64,000 nucleotides of DNA from Oceanicoccus sp. (GTDB lineage: Bacteria > Pseudomonadota > Gammaproteobacteria > Pseudomonadales > Dasaniaceae), in contig NZ_JAQWFR010000002.1 of NCBI RefSeq assembly GCF_029238675.1, positions 124,001 through 188,000 of the forward strand, read 5' to 3'. Shown here piece by piece: positions 7,714 through 16,500 of the stretch; positions within the stretch are counted from its first letter, which is position 1; every line of letters begins with the position of its first letter. The translations under genes were made by a program, and so were the position numbers. The notes under the pieces are model-generated. The model was not told where the DNA came from, searched no databases, and saw nothing but the letters and a program-made list of their open reading frames with translations.

Positions 7714-8463
7714 ATGAGTTTAGACTCAGTGCAGCGCCAACTGGCCTCCCATATTCGCAACCCTGAAAAAGTGGCTGGACCTCAAGGGGTTGAGCCTCGC
7801 CGCCTAAAGATCTATCAGGACCTGTTTTACAAAAATATTGAAAACTTTATCGCCAACGGTTTCCCTATATTACGCAGCCTTGTTGACGACGAAGCCTGGC
7901 ATGCCATGGTCAGGGATTTTATGGTTCATCACCAGTGTCATACTCCTTACTTTTTGGAAATCAGCCAGGAGTTTTTGCTGTATTTGCAAAACCAGCGTCA
8001 GTGGCAAGCTGGTGACCCGGTGTTTATGCAGGAGCTGGCTCATTATGAATGGGTAGAGCTGGCATTGGATGTGGCGGACGAAGACCTGGCCAACTTTGAG
8101 GGTGACCCGCAAGGGGATTTGCTAACGGCTTTGCCCGAAGTATCGCCCCTGGCCTGGTCACTGGCTTACCAGTTTCCCGTGCACCAAATCGGTGTGCAGT
8201 TCCAACCCACTCAGCCCGGTGAGCAGCCCACGTTCCTTGTTGTCTACCGCAACCGGGACGATAAGGTGGGCTTTATGGAAGCTAATTCGGTGACGGCCAG
8301 ACTGCTGGAATTACTACAGTCAGACGAGGCGGTATCTGGCCAGCAAGTTCTGGAGCAAATAGCTCAGGAAATACAGCATCCCGAGCCGCAACAAGTTGTA
8401 GCCGGTGGCTTGGTTATTCTTCAGGAGCTGCTCTCTCTCGATATTATTTTGGGCACAAAATAA
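7714..8463 (+). CDS. hvfC: DUF2063 family RiPP maturation partner (HvfC/BufC)
   Basis: This 249-residue protein starts at ATG 7714, one base after the hvfB stop, so translation is probably coupled. A GTG at 7693 inside hvfB is less likely. The N-terminus (MSLDSVQRQLASHIRNPE, then RRLKIYQDLFYKNIENFI) is the DUF2063 putative DNA-binding-like domain found next to DUF692 enzymes. A second alpha/beta region carries the FLVVYRNRDDKVGFMEAN segment. In this class the protein forms a complex with the DUF692 enzyme and recruits the precursor peptide. The precise role here is inferred from family and position. Confidence 0.85.
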   Translation: MSLDSVQRQLASHIRNPEKVAGPQGVEPRRLKIYQDLFYKNIENFIANGFPILRSLVDDEAWHAMVRDFMVHHQCHTPYFLEISQEFLLYLQNQRQWQAGDPVFMQELAHYEWVELALDVADEDLANFEGDPQGDLLTALPEVSPLAWSLAYQFPVHQIGVQFQPTQPGEQPTFLVVYRNRDDKVGFMEANSVTARLLELLQSDEAVSGQQVLEQIAQEIQHPEPQQVVAGGLVILQELLSLDIILGTK

Positions 8464-8621
8464 TCATATAGCCCTCCTGATGTTAAATCCGGCTCTTTTT
8501 CTCGGGCTATAGCCCATAGAATACTGGAAACTCGGTTTTGTTTAGATTATTGTTGCCTGCTTAGCGGGGAAAGGGCCGTTGCCAGGTCCATAAGACTATA
8601 AATATCGGATAAAAAGAATAG

Positions 8622-9467
8622 ATGATTGGCACAGGGGTATTTTACAAGACCAGGGCGCAGGGCTTAACGGCCATGTTACCTTTACTGCTGTCTTTATTAT
8701 TGCTGCTTTCAACGGTCGCCACCGCCGAAGCTCAAACTCCGCAAGAGGATGGAGATGCCCGCTTCTGGGAAGTGTGGAATGCCTATATCGTTGAGTTAGT
8801 GGAGCAGGAATTATCCACCCCGGACCCCTGGGAGCCACTCAACCGCAAGATTTTCGCCTTTAATGATTTCGCCGACCGCTATGCATTAACCCCTGTAGCC
8901 AAAACCTATCAGTTTATTACCCCTGACCCGCTGGAAGCCGGTATTGGTAATATGTTTTCCAACCTGTTTGAAATTACCACCATCCTTAATGACCTGTTGC
9001 AGCTTAAGTTTGGCCAGGCTGCCTCGGATGCCGGGCGATTTTTATTAAACTCCACGGTTGGTCTGTTGGGGCTATTTGATGTGGCCACACCGGTCGGCTT
9101 AGAGAAGCATGAAGAGGACTTTGGCCAAACACTGGGTTATTGGGGCATGGGCTCAGGTCCCTATATCGTCGTGCCTATTATTGGTTCTTATACCCTGCGT
9201 GATGGTGTGGGTGCCTATATCGATAGTTACAGTGACTATGTCACTGATCTCAACCATATCCCCACCCGCAATCAACTATGGTTGATGAGGAATATCGACA
9301 ATCGAGCAAGGCTATTTGCTGCTGAGGAATTGATTACCGGTGATCGCTACACTTTTATTCGCGACGCCTATTTGCAGCGCCGGGAATATTTGGTCAACGA
9401 TGGTGTGGTGGTGGATAGTTTCGGTGAAGAAGACTGGGATGACGAAGACGACTGGAACGAAGAGTAG
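8622..9467 (+). CDS. mlaA: MlaA (VacJ) family protein, no lipobox
   Basis: This 281-residue protein has the MlaA signature DPWEPLNRKIFAFND (about residues 67-81) followed by the doughnut-forming helices and GSYTLRDGVG. MlaA sits in the outer membrane with OmpC/F and removes misplaced phospholipids from the outer leaflet, passing them to MlaC. The N-terminus has a long hydrophobic stretch ending in ATAEAQ, with no Cys for lipidation. It therefore reads as a signal peptidase I substrate or an uncleaved anchor. ATG at 8673 (MLPLLL) is an alternative start and would give a more normal signal peptide. The C-terminus is very acidic (EEDWDDEDDWNEE). No other mla genes are adjacent. Confidence 0.87.
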   Translation: MIGTGVFYKTRAQGLTAMLPLLLSLLLLLSTVATAEAQTPQEDGDARFWEVWNAYIVELVEQELSTPDPWEPLNRKIFAFNDFADRYALTPVAKTYQFITPDPLEAGIGNMFSNLFEITTILNDLLQLKFGQAASDAGRFLLNSTVGLLGLFDVATPVGLEKHEEDFGQTLGYWGMGSGPYIVVPIIGSYTLRDGVGAYIDSYSDYVTDLNHIPTRNQLWLMRNIDNRARLFAAEELITGDRYTFIRDAYLQRREYLVNDGVVVDSFGEEDWDDEDDWNEE

Positions 9468-9473
9468 GGGGCG

Positions 9474-9491
9474 GGTGGATTAAAATCCACC
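9474..9491. repeat. repeat family A palindrome, copy 2
   Basis: GGTGGATT-AA-AATCCACC lies immediately after the mlaA stop. A related inverted repeat, GGATTACGCTACGCTAATCC, follows at 9501-9520. Either hairpin could serve as a 3' end for mlaA, though neither has a T run. Confidence 0.75.
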
Positions 9492-9500
9492 ATCCCTGCC

Positions 9501-9520
9501 GGATTACGCTACGCTAATCC
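9501..9520. repeat. GGATTA-N8-TAATCC inverted repeat
   Basis: The arms GGATTA and TAATCC flank CGCTACGC. This is similar to dispersed GGATTAGCGTAGCG repeats seen in many gammaproteobacteria. It sits next to family A copy 2, in the gap between the convergent mlaA and PilZ genes. Confidence 0.55.
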
Positions 9521-9527
9521 AACCTAC

Positions 9528-9845
9528 CTAATCACGGATTTCTTTAATCGACAGCCCAATACTAAACTGCCCATCCTCTGTTGGCTCAATCCTGGATACT
9601 TCTGCGGTGGCATTAAAGGGCAGATGGGTTTCACCCTGCTGGGCAATAGAGACTTCCAATTTAGACCCTGGCTCAAAAGACTGTTCTGACCGCACGTACA
9701 TACCCGCACCACTCAGGTCTTTACAGATACCCTCATAGTCTTGCCCATTCTGGCGCATCGTCAGCTGAGAATTAATCTTCATGCGAATAAAATCGCGTTT
9801 TTCGTTATAGCTTCTCTCACTACAGTTTTTTTCATTGATCGACAT
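9528..9845 (-). CDS. PilZ domain protein
   Basis: A 105-residue product from ATG 9845, preceded by AAGGGTG. An upstream extension of 35 codons is open but Cys-rich and unlike the family. The PilZ c-di-GMP motifs are visible: R-x3-R in KRDFIRM and (D/N)-x-S-x2-G in KDLSGAGMYV. Single-domain PilZ proteins bind c-di-GMP and act through a partner. Its close divergent neighbour is the HsbR/HsbA-like signalling pair, and a diguanylate cyclase lies at 26.7 kb. The target is unknown. Confidence 0.85.
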   Translation of the reverse strand: MSINEKNCSERSYNEKRDFIRMKINSQLTMRQNGQDYEGICKDLSGAGMYVRSEQSFEPGSKLEVSIAQQGETHLPFNATAEVSRIEPTEDGQFSIGLSIKEIRD

Positions 9846-10028
9846 AAAAACACCCTTATCGCATATCCCGTTGCATTTATAGTACGACAGCCAAGCCGCG
9901 TCAATCCACAGCATTGAGCACTGGTTTATATTTTGGCAAATTTCTTTCATTGTCAGCGCTTTTAGGTTGCACAGCCTGCTGCTTAAGAGTAGTGTTCTGC
10001 GGCAACAATAAACACCCGTGATAGAGCA

Positions 10029-11204
10029 ATGACTACTGCAGTCCCGTCTATTTTATTGATTGATACTAACGCCAGTGAGCGTGAAGCCTATGCCGCCTAT
10101 CTTAAGCAGCAGGGTTATAGCGTTTATGGCACTGCCGACCTTCAGCAAGCCTACGGCATTGTTGAACAACATAGTCCCCAGCTTGTCCTCTGTGACTTAA
10201 ATGTTCCAACACTGAGCGAGCAAACGATATTACAAGCCATCCAGTCAAATTTTACCCATTGCCCGGTCATCGTGATGTCCAGCGGCGGGGTAATGGCGGA
10301 TGTGTTGGCGGCTTTGCGCCACGGTGTCAGTGATTTTCTGGTTCGCCCCCTGGCCGATATGGAGGTACTGGCTCACGCGGCTAAGCGGGCTCTGGAACAG
10401 AGCCAGTTACGCCAGCAAAACCAGGACTACCGCGAGCAGTTGGAGCGCACAAACCAGGAACTACAAGCCAGCCTGCAACTGCTTGAGCAGGACCAGCTTG
10501 CCGGCAAGCAGGTGCAGCGCAAAATGCTACCTGCTAATAACAAGCAGTTTGGCAATATCACCTTTAGTCGCCGCATCGTACCCTCAGTTTATATCAGCGG
10601 TGATTTTATCGACTACTTTACCGTGGGTGATGACTATGTGGTGTTCTTTATCGCCGACGTCTCTGGCCATGGGGCATCTTCGGCCTTCCTGACGGTGTTA
10701 TTAAAAAATATGTTTGCCCGCAAGCGCAGCGACTTTTTTCACCGGGATGACAATACCATCCTGTCACCGGTGGGTATGTTGGATGTTGCCAATCGCAACC
10801 TGCTCAATACCAGTATCGGCAAGCATGCAACTCTGTGTGTGGGGGTGATAAACCTCAAAGATAATAGTCTGCTCTACAGTGTTGCTGGCCATCTGCCATT
10901 GCCGATTATGGCGGCAGGGGGAGAAGCCAATTATTTACACTGTGAAGGTATGCCAGTTGGCTTGTTTGAGCATGCGCACTATTCAGAAAACACGCTATTA
11001 TTACCAGAGAATTTTGTTATGACCTTTTTTTCTGATGGTATATTAGAGGTTGTTGAGGCAGAGGGTGTTATCGCCCAGGAGCAGTTCCTGTTAGATAAAT
11101 TGCAAACTGCCCCCGATAGTATTGACAGTATTGTTGATGCATTGGGATTGAACGAATTAGTAGAGGCACCGGATGATATCGCTGTGTTATTGATATCCCG
11201 TTAA
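10029..11204 (+). CDS. response regulator with PP2C (SpoIIE-type) phosphatase output, HsbR-like
   Basis: This 391-residue protein has a receiver domain (about 1-120), with phospho-acceptor Asp56 in LVLCDLNVP. A Gln/Glu/Leu-rich coiled coil spans about 125-165, and a SpoIIE/PP2C phosphatase domain runs to the end (ISGDFIDYF, IADVSGHG, FFSDGILEV carry the metal-binding Asp residues). Such proteins dephosphorylate a STAS anti-sigma antagonist, which is encoded next (11224). Pseudomonas HsbR also has a C-terminal kinase domain; this protein ends after the phosphatase, so the kinase would have to be encoded elsewhere. Confidence 0.88.
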   Translation: MTTAVPSILLIDTNASEREAYAAYLKQQGYSVYGTADLQQAYGIVEQHSPQLVLCDLNVPTLSEQTILQAIQSNFTHCPVIVMSSGGVMADVLAALRHGVSDFLVRPLADMEVLAHAAKRALEQSQLRQQNQDYREQLERTNQELQASLQLLEQDQLAGKQVQRKMLPANNKQFGNITFSRRIVPSVYISGDFIDYFTVGDDYVVFFIADVSGHGASSAFLTVLLKNMFARKRSDFFHRDDNTILSPVGMLDVANRNLLNTSIGKHATLCVGVINLKDNSLLYSVAGHLPLPIMAAGGEANYLHCEGMPVGLFEHAHYSENTLLLPENFVMTFFSDGILEVVEAEGVIAQEQFLLDKLQTAPDSIDSIVDALGLNELVEAPDDIAVLLISR

Positions 11205-11223
11205 AGTAGTAGGTAGTAGCGTC

Positions 11224-11712
11224 ATGCAAGCAGGTAAGATACTGGTAGCACAACATCAAGCGACATTCGTCATCAAGCTGGTTGGCGATGTGCGGCTGAC
11301 TTTGTGTACTACCATTGACGATTATTTTACCCAGATGTTTTCCAGCCCTTCGATTGATGGTGTGGTTATAGACCTGTCAGAAGCTGAAGGTATAGATAGC
11401 ACCTCACTGGGCATGCTGGCCAAATTAGCCGTGCAAGCCAAACAGCTTTATCGCCTGGTACCAATAATCCTTTCCCCCAACCCCAACATTACTCGCCTGT
11501 TAGACAGCATGGGGTTTAACCAAGTGTTTGATATTCACCAGAATCTCGATGACCAGGCCTGTGATAATTTAGGCGAATTACCGATGAAGTCCGCCGATGA
11601 AGCGGGCTGTCGCAGCAAGGTGATAGAAGCCCACCGGATTTTGATGGATCTTAATGAAAGTAATCGGGAAACCTTTTCTTCTTTAGTAACTACCCTGGAA
11701 ACCGCTTTCTAA
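11224..11712 (+). CDS. STAS-domain anti-sigma factor antagonist, HsbA-like
   Basis: A 162-residue protein 19 bp after the phosphatase gene. The STAS core spans about residues 1-105, with the phosphorylation-site motif D58-S59-T60-S61-L-G; Ser59 aligns with Ser58 of SpoIIAA. A C-terminal helical extension (about 120-162) matches the HsbA layout. In Pseudomonas, unphosphorylated HsbA binds the anti-sigma factor FlgM, and the phosphorylated form acts with a diguanylate cyclase; whether this holds here is inference. No FlgM gene is in the window. Confidence 0.85.
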   Translation: MQAGKILVAQHQATFVIKLVGDVRLTLCTTIDDYFTQMFSSPSIDGVVIDLSEAEGIDSTSLGMLAKLAVQAKQLYRLVPIILSPNPNITRLLDSMGFNQVFDIHQNLDDQACDNLGELPMKSADEAGCRSKVIEAHRILMDLNESNRETFSSLVTTLETAF

Positions 11713-11805
11713 TAGTTATCAGTTTTTATAATAGTTAACTTTTGCAGATAGAGCGGTGATAATAGTGCTTCTGATAATAACAGTCTATGCGCTAGCGTTT
11801 AACCT

Positions 11806-12912
11806 ATGGCTTCTCTAACCACAAACCCCGATAGTTTTCGTGATTTATTGCGTAGCGATACCCCCTTTCTTGATGTGCGGGCTGAGCTGGAGTTTGCTGC
11901 TGGAACACTGCCAGGCTCCTTTAACATCCCGATTCTAAATAATGATGAGCGCCATCAGGTGGGGACCTGTTATAAACAGCAAGGGCAGGCGCAGGCGATA
12001 GAGTTGGGGCATCAACTGGTTAGTGGTGATACCAAACAACAGCGTATAGCGCGCTGGTGCCAGTTTGCCAAAGACAACCCAAACGCTCACCTCTATTGCT
12101 GGCGAGGTGGTATGCGTTCCAACCTAACGCAACAGTGGATGCAACAAGCGGGTGTGGATATTCCTCTTATTGAGGGAGGCTACAAAGCCCTGCGCCGGGT
12201 ATTACTGGATGAGATAGAAGCGACCACCCATTCCCCAATGATCATTATCGGCGGCAAAACCGGCACCGCTAAAACTCCGTTGATTAATGAACTGGCTACC
12301 GGTATTGATCTTGAAGGCTTTGCCCATCATCGCGGTTCCAGTTTTGGTCGTCGGGTTGAAGAACCTCCCTGCCAGGTTAATTTTGAAAATCGTTTGGCGA
12401 TTGAGTTGCTAAAAAAGCGGCATGCTTTTAACCATCACCCACTATGTTTTGAAGATGAAAGTCGAATGATTGGGCCAATCAGCTTACCCCATAATTTATG
12501 GCTGGCGATGTGTGAAACCCCTATTGCTGTGGTGGAAATGTCACTGGAATTTCGTGTTCAACGTATTTTGCAGGAATATGTTGTGGAGATGGAGCAGGAG
12601 CACCTGGCTGTAGATACTGAGCAAGGCTATCAAAACTATCGCCAGCATTTATTAGCGAGCTTATACCGTATTCGCAAGCGCCTGGGCTCAGAGCGTTATC
12701 AACAATTAGAAAAAGTCATGAGCGGTGCGCTAGACCAACAACAAAGCAGCGGTGATGTCTCAGCCCATGAAGCATGGATTGAAACCTTGCTGGTCGACTA
12801 CTACGACCCTATGTATGAACACCAACTGCAAAACAAACAGTCCCGCATTCAATTTAGCGGTGATTACCAACAAGTTGCAGCATGGGTTTCTACCCAGCAG
12901 TATACTGATTAA
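11806..12912 (+). CDS. selU: tRNA 2-selenouridine synthase (MnmH/SelU)
   Basis: This 368-residue protein has an N-terminal rhodanese domain with catalytic Cys98 in LYCWRGGMRS, then a P-loop domain with GGKTGTAKT at residues 149-157. That is the full architecture of E. coli YbbB/SelU. The enzyme replaces sulfur with selenium in the wobble 2-thiouridine of tRNA, via a geranylated intermediate, using selenophosphate. It needs SelD, which is encoded at 18055-20289. It converges on the marR gene, with 8 bp between stops. MnmC (at 1-415) modifies the same nucleotide. Confidence 0.95.
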   Translation: MASLTTNPDSFRDLLRSDTPFLDVRAELEFAAGTLPGSFNIPILNNDERHQVGTCYKQQGQAQAIELGHQLVSGDTKQQRIARWCQFAKDNPNAHLYCWRGGMRSNLTQQWMQQAGVDIPLIEGGYKALRRVLLDEIEATTHSPMIIIGGKTGTAKTPLINELATGIDLEGFAHHRGSSFGRRVEEPPCQVNFENRLAIELLKKRHAFNHHPLCFEDESRMIGPISLPHNLWLAMCETPIAVVEMSLEFRVQRILQEYVVEMEQEHLAVDTEQGYQNYRQHLLASLYRIRKRLGSERYQQLEKVMSGALDQQQSSGDVSAHEAWIETLLVDYYDPMYEHQLQNKQSRIQFSGDYQQVAAWVSTQQYTD

Positions 12913-12920
12913 TAGAGCGG

Positions 12921-13382
12921 TTAAAGGGAATTGGCTTTACTCAACAAGAAATTCAGTTGCAGCACTTCGGTCGCTGGTAATCGGCTATCCATCAGGTTTT
13001 GGACCCACTCAGCGTAGGCCTGTGCCATTTCCTGGTGCAATTGCCGGCCACCCATAGTCATACTGATTTCAGTCAGGCGCCGATCTTTGCGATTGCTGCG
13101 TCTCTCCAGCAGATCTTCGTTTGCCATCCGCTCAACGAGTTTAGTGATATTGCCATTGGAAGCCAGTAGCTGGTTGGCTACTTTACCTATGGATTGCCAG
13201 GGATCTTCGCCCTTGGCCAATTGGGACAATAAATCAAAACGGGTAAAGCTTTGATTAAAGTGTTTGCGAAAACGCTGGTTTATTTCCTGCTCGAAGCTTT
13301 TTGAGCAGCGTAGAAGTTGCTGGGTAAACTCAAGGTAAATTTGTTGCCCTTGTGGTAAGTCCTGTTTCGTTCTTGTGTCCAT
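12921..13382 (-). CDS. MarR family transcriptional regulator
   Basis: This 153-residue protein has the MarR winged helix: recognition helix around LLASNGNITKLVERM and wing LLERRSNRKDRRLTEISMT, flanked by long dimerisation helices. It lies downstream of gor on the same strand (178-bp gap), so its own promoter is likely in 13383-13560, an AT-rich stretch. Its target may be gor or the selenium-type operon, but nothing in the sequence proves this. Confidence 0.88.
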   Translation of the reverse strand: MDTRTKQDLPQGQQIYLEFTQQLLRCSKSFEQEINQRFRKHFNQSFTRFDLLSQLAKGEDPWQSIGKVANQLLASNGNITKLVERMANEDLLERRSNRKDRRLTEISMTMGGRQLHQEMAQAYAEWVQNLMDSRLPATEVLQLNFLLSKANSL

Positions 13383-13560
13383 GCTTGCAGTCCATATGGC
13401 CTAATTATCAATTATTAAAATATCCTTACTTACATGTAAATAAAATTCAAAAATCCTTTTCTGCAACCTCTTAGTGCTGATTAGTATAAACCATACCTCA
13501 TAATAGTGATAAAAAACATACCCCATTATACCTACTAACACTTTTATTTAGCTCTATTGT

Positions 13561-14925
13561 TTATTTGACTCTGGGACTACGCATGGTAACAAATTCTTCA
13601 GCGGCGGTTGGGTGAATGCCAATCGTGTTGTCAAAAATCGCTTTCGTGGCGCCAGCTTTCATCGCTACAGCCATACCTTGAATAATTTCACCGGCATCTT
13701 CGCCTGCCATATGAATACCCACTACTCGGTCGGAGGCCGTATCCACAATAAGCTTCATATAGGTACGTTCTGCTCTACCGCCAATGGTATGTTTCATAGC
13801 GCGGAACTCAGAATCGTAAACGGTAATATCTGAATATTTTTTTCTTGCCGCTTCTTCAGATAATCCACAAGTACCAATATTAGGCTGGCAAAAAACAGCG
13901 GTTGGAATAGTGTCGTAATCTACGGTGGTGGCTTCGTTGTTATACAGTGTTTTTGCGAATGCCATACCTTCTGCCAGAGCCACTGGAGTTAGTTCCATAC
14001 CGCCGGTAATATCTCCCAAAGCATAAATGTTAGATTCACTGGTTTGAAAGTTTTCACCGATTTTAATGGTGCCGTTATCGTTAAGTGCCACGTCGACATT
14101 ATCAAAACCTAAATTTTGTAAATGAGGCTTGCGGCCGGTGGCATATAAAATAGCGTCAGCTACTATTGAACTTCCATCTTCCAAAAGTGCTGTTAAACTA
14201 CCGTCAGCCTGTTTTTCTATGGTGGCGATATTACTGTTAAAACGCAGGTCTATGCCGGAAGCGGCAATTTCTTTTGCGGCAAACTCTCTAATATCCTGAT
14301 CAAAACCACGTAAAAACAATGGGCCGCGATAAAGTTGTGTGGTCTGTGCACCAAGGCCATTAAAAATCCCCGCGAATTCTACGGCTATATAACCACCTCC
14401 AACCACTAACATACGTTTAGGGAATTCCTCCAGGTCAAAAACTTCATTAGAGCTAATGGCATATTCGCTGCCTGGAAATTCAGGAATATAGGGCCAGGTG
14501 CCGGTGGCAATCATAATGCGCTCTGCCGTGTATTGCTGGTCATTAACCGCAACAGTGTGATTATCGACAAAGCGTCCACGGCCATCAATAACGGTTACAC
14601 CGGCGCCGCCCAGCATAGTGTCGTAAACCCCGTTTAAGCGGGAGATTTCTTCGATCTTGTTATCACGTAGTGTTGGCCAGTCAAATTCGGGAGCACTGGT
14701 ACTCCAGCCAAAGCCCTGGGCGTCTTTAAATGCATTGCGATACTCTGAGGCATAGACATACAGTTTTTTGGGTACGCAGCCTACATTGACGCAGGTGCCA
14801 CCCATATAACGATCTTCTATAACCGCCACTTTGGCGCCGAAGGAGGCGGCCATGCGGCTGGCCCTAACACCGCCAGAACCGGCACCAATAATAAGCAGGT
14901 CAAAGTCGTATTGATGTGTACTCAC
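13561..14925 (-). CDS. gor: glutathione-disulfide reductase
   Basis: A 454-residue FAD/NAD(P)-disulfide oxidoreductase. The FAD motif is GAGSGG (14-19), the redox pair Cys45 and Cys50 lies in GGTCVNVGCVPKK, the NADPH-binding region GGYIAVEFAG is followed by the phosphate-binding R-x5-R (YRGPLFLRG), and the C-terminal active-site His438 is in GIHPTAAEE. It reduces GSSG with NADPH in the cytosol. It lies 87 bp after the last gene of the selD-transporter operon on the same strand. Glutathione is the main chemical reductant of selenite in proteobacteria, so the position may be functional. Confidence 0.95.
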   Translation of the reverse strand: MSTHQYDFDLLIIGAGSGGVRASRMAASFGAKVAVIEDRYMGGTCVNVGCVPKKLYVYASEYRNAFKDAQGFGWSTSAPEFDWPTLRDNKIEEISRLNGVYDTMLGGAGVTVIDGRGRFVDNHTVAVNDQQYTAERIMIATGTWPYIPEFPGSEYAISSNEVFDLEEFPKRMLVVGGGYIAVEFAGIFNGLGAQTTQLYRGPLFLRGFDQDIREFAAKEIAASGIDLRFNSNIATIEKQADGSLTALLEDGSSIVADAILYATGRKPHLQNLGFDNVDVALNDNGTIKIGENFQTSESNIYALGDITGGMELTPVALAEGMAFAKTLYNNEATTVDYDTIPTAVFCQPNIGTCGLSEEAARKKYSDITVYDSEFRAMKHTIGGRAERTYMKLIVDTASDRVVGIHMAGEDAGEIIQGMAVAMKAGATKAIFDNTIGIHPTAAEEFVTMRSPRVK

Positions 14926-15012
14926 AGTATTTCTCCGTAATGTTTTCAGTTTGTTATTGCGCAGTGGTGAGGATATTAGTGCCTCAAGGCAAAAATATAA
15001 ACTTGTTAATCA

Positions 15013-16500
15013 CTATTTGTTTCTTTGCGCTTGCGGTGTACTCCGCAAATGCAAGCGGTGCCGTAATTGCCGCGAGCCCTGGTCAACAAGGATATTTAAC
15101 AGTGCACTGACAGCAATCAGTATTACTGCAACATCCAGCCGAAAGCTCTCAAACGCGCTATCAATATAAAAACCCAGGGTATGCACGCCAAGTATCCCCA
15201 AAATAGCACTCTCTCTTAAGATGACCTCCCAGCGGTAACAAAGAAAGGCTAAAAATTGCCCGTATATGCGCGGCATAATTTCAAAACAATAACGATGAAA
15301 GCCCTTACTGGCATCCAGTCGCAACGTTATTTGATGGCTATGGCGACTGATTAGGTTGGCGATAATAGCGCCATTATGAATAGCCAGTGCAATAATTGCG
15401 GGCAGCATGGATGGCCCTAACAGAAGTAATAAGGCGAAAGCGATAATCAGTTCAGGGGTTGAGCGCAAAATCACCAAAGCCAGGTGACTGCTAAAACGAA
15501 TCGGTAGAGAAAAGAATTGCCGGGAACTAAAAGGAAACAGACAAAGAGCAATTACGGCGGTGAGCAGTAAGGCAATTTGGGTAACCACCAGAGTGTTGCC
15601 AATACCTGGCCCTATTTCAGTACTGCCTAAATGACTAAGCCAATATAAAATGCCGTTAATATCTTCGCCATTTCGAATCGGCAGGGGGATGATATCGTGG
15701 AGAAAATGACTGGCCAGTGAGAGTTGTAGGCCCTCTTGCCCCCACAAACTAAATAGCGCAACCGCAAAATACAGTGGCAACAATGTGGGCCGCATCCACC
15801 AGCGCAGTGATGCAATCATAATATAGAAAATAAACAGAATACCGGCGGCCTGGCTGTAAAGGCCTTGCATAAAAGCCGTTTCCAAATGAAAACCCAGGGT
15901 AGGCAGACCAATAAAACCTAATACAGTGCTGGAACGTAGGCCGCACTCTAATCGGTATAGGCTATAGCTGCGAAAATGCGGCAACAGTTGTGGCCACTGA
16001 GCATAAAAAAAATGACTAAAACGATCGCTGTGTCTGGGGGCAACGGCTTGGGATTGGTGCTCTTCAATAATTTCAGCAAAAACTTTGGCAAAGATACCGG
16101 TATAGGGCAGGGCAATAGCCAAATAGCCTGCTAGTGGGTGAATACCAATCAGTTGAATAAATAGCAGCCCCCAAAATAATTCATGTACAGAGCGAATGGC
16201 GGCACATAAAGAGCGCAGCCATAACTGGTGAAAGAACAGACTTAAAAAAAGTCCGCCCACCGCCGCTGTGCACACCGCTAAAAAAGCGTAGCTAAATGTT
16301 TGCGCAATAGCGGCAATCAGTTCGTCAAAAGGTAACAGCGTAGGTTGAAAAAATCCTCCCGCCATTGCCGCAAATTCCTGCCATGGGCTGCGGTTGCTGA
16401 TTTCAATATCGGCAAAGGGTAAACATAACAGGGCCGCCGCCAGCAATAACAGAAAACTGCGAATACCTGTGGGCAGATGATAGCGCGGTGCGCTAATCAT
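15013..16500 (-). CDS. ABC transporter permease, two PhnE-like modules in one chain; putative selenium oxyanion or phosphonate transport
   Basis: This 495-residue membrane protein has two binding-protein-dependent permease modules, each with the EAA-like loop (GIHPLAGYLAIALPYTGIFAKVFAE and ILGVHTLGFYIDS regions). PhnE proteins are usually about 260-290 residues, so this is a tandem fusion acting as both halves of the channel. It overlaps the ATPase gene by 8 nt. Family alone would say phosphonate/phosphite. The operon starts with selD, which favours a selenium source, as in the group annotated at NCBI as putative selenate ABC transporter. Substrate unproven. Confidence 0.82.
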   Translation of the reverse strand: MISAPRYHLPTGIRSFLLLLAAALLCLPFADIEISNRSPWQEFAAMAGGFFQPTLLPFDELIAAIAQTFSYAFLAVCTAAVGGLFLSLFFHQLWLRSLCAAIRSVHELFWGLLFIQLIGIHPLAGYLAIALPYTGIFAKVFAEIIEEHQSQAVAPRHSDRFSHFFYAQWPQLLPHFRSYSLYRLECGLRSSTVLGFIGLPTLGFHLETAFMQGLYSQAAGILFIFYIMIASLRWWMRPTLLPLYFAVALFSLWGQEGLQLSLASHFLHDIIPLPIRNGEDINGILYWLSHLGSTEIGPGIGNTLVVTQIALLLTAVIALCLFPFSSRQFFSLPIRFSSHLALVILRSTPELIIAFALLLLLGPSMLPAIIALAIHNGAIIANLISRHSHQITLRLDASKGFHRYCFEIMPRIYGQFLAFLCYRWEVILRESAILGILGVHTLGFYIDSAFESFRLDVAVILIAVSALLNILVDQGSRQLRHRLHLRSTPQAQRNK

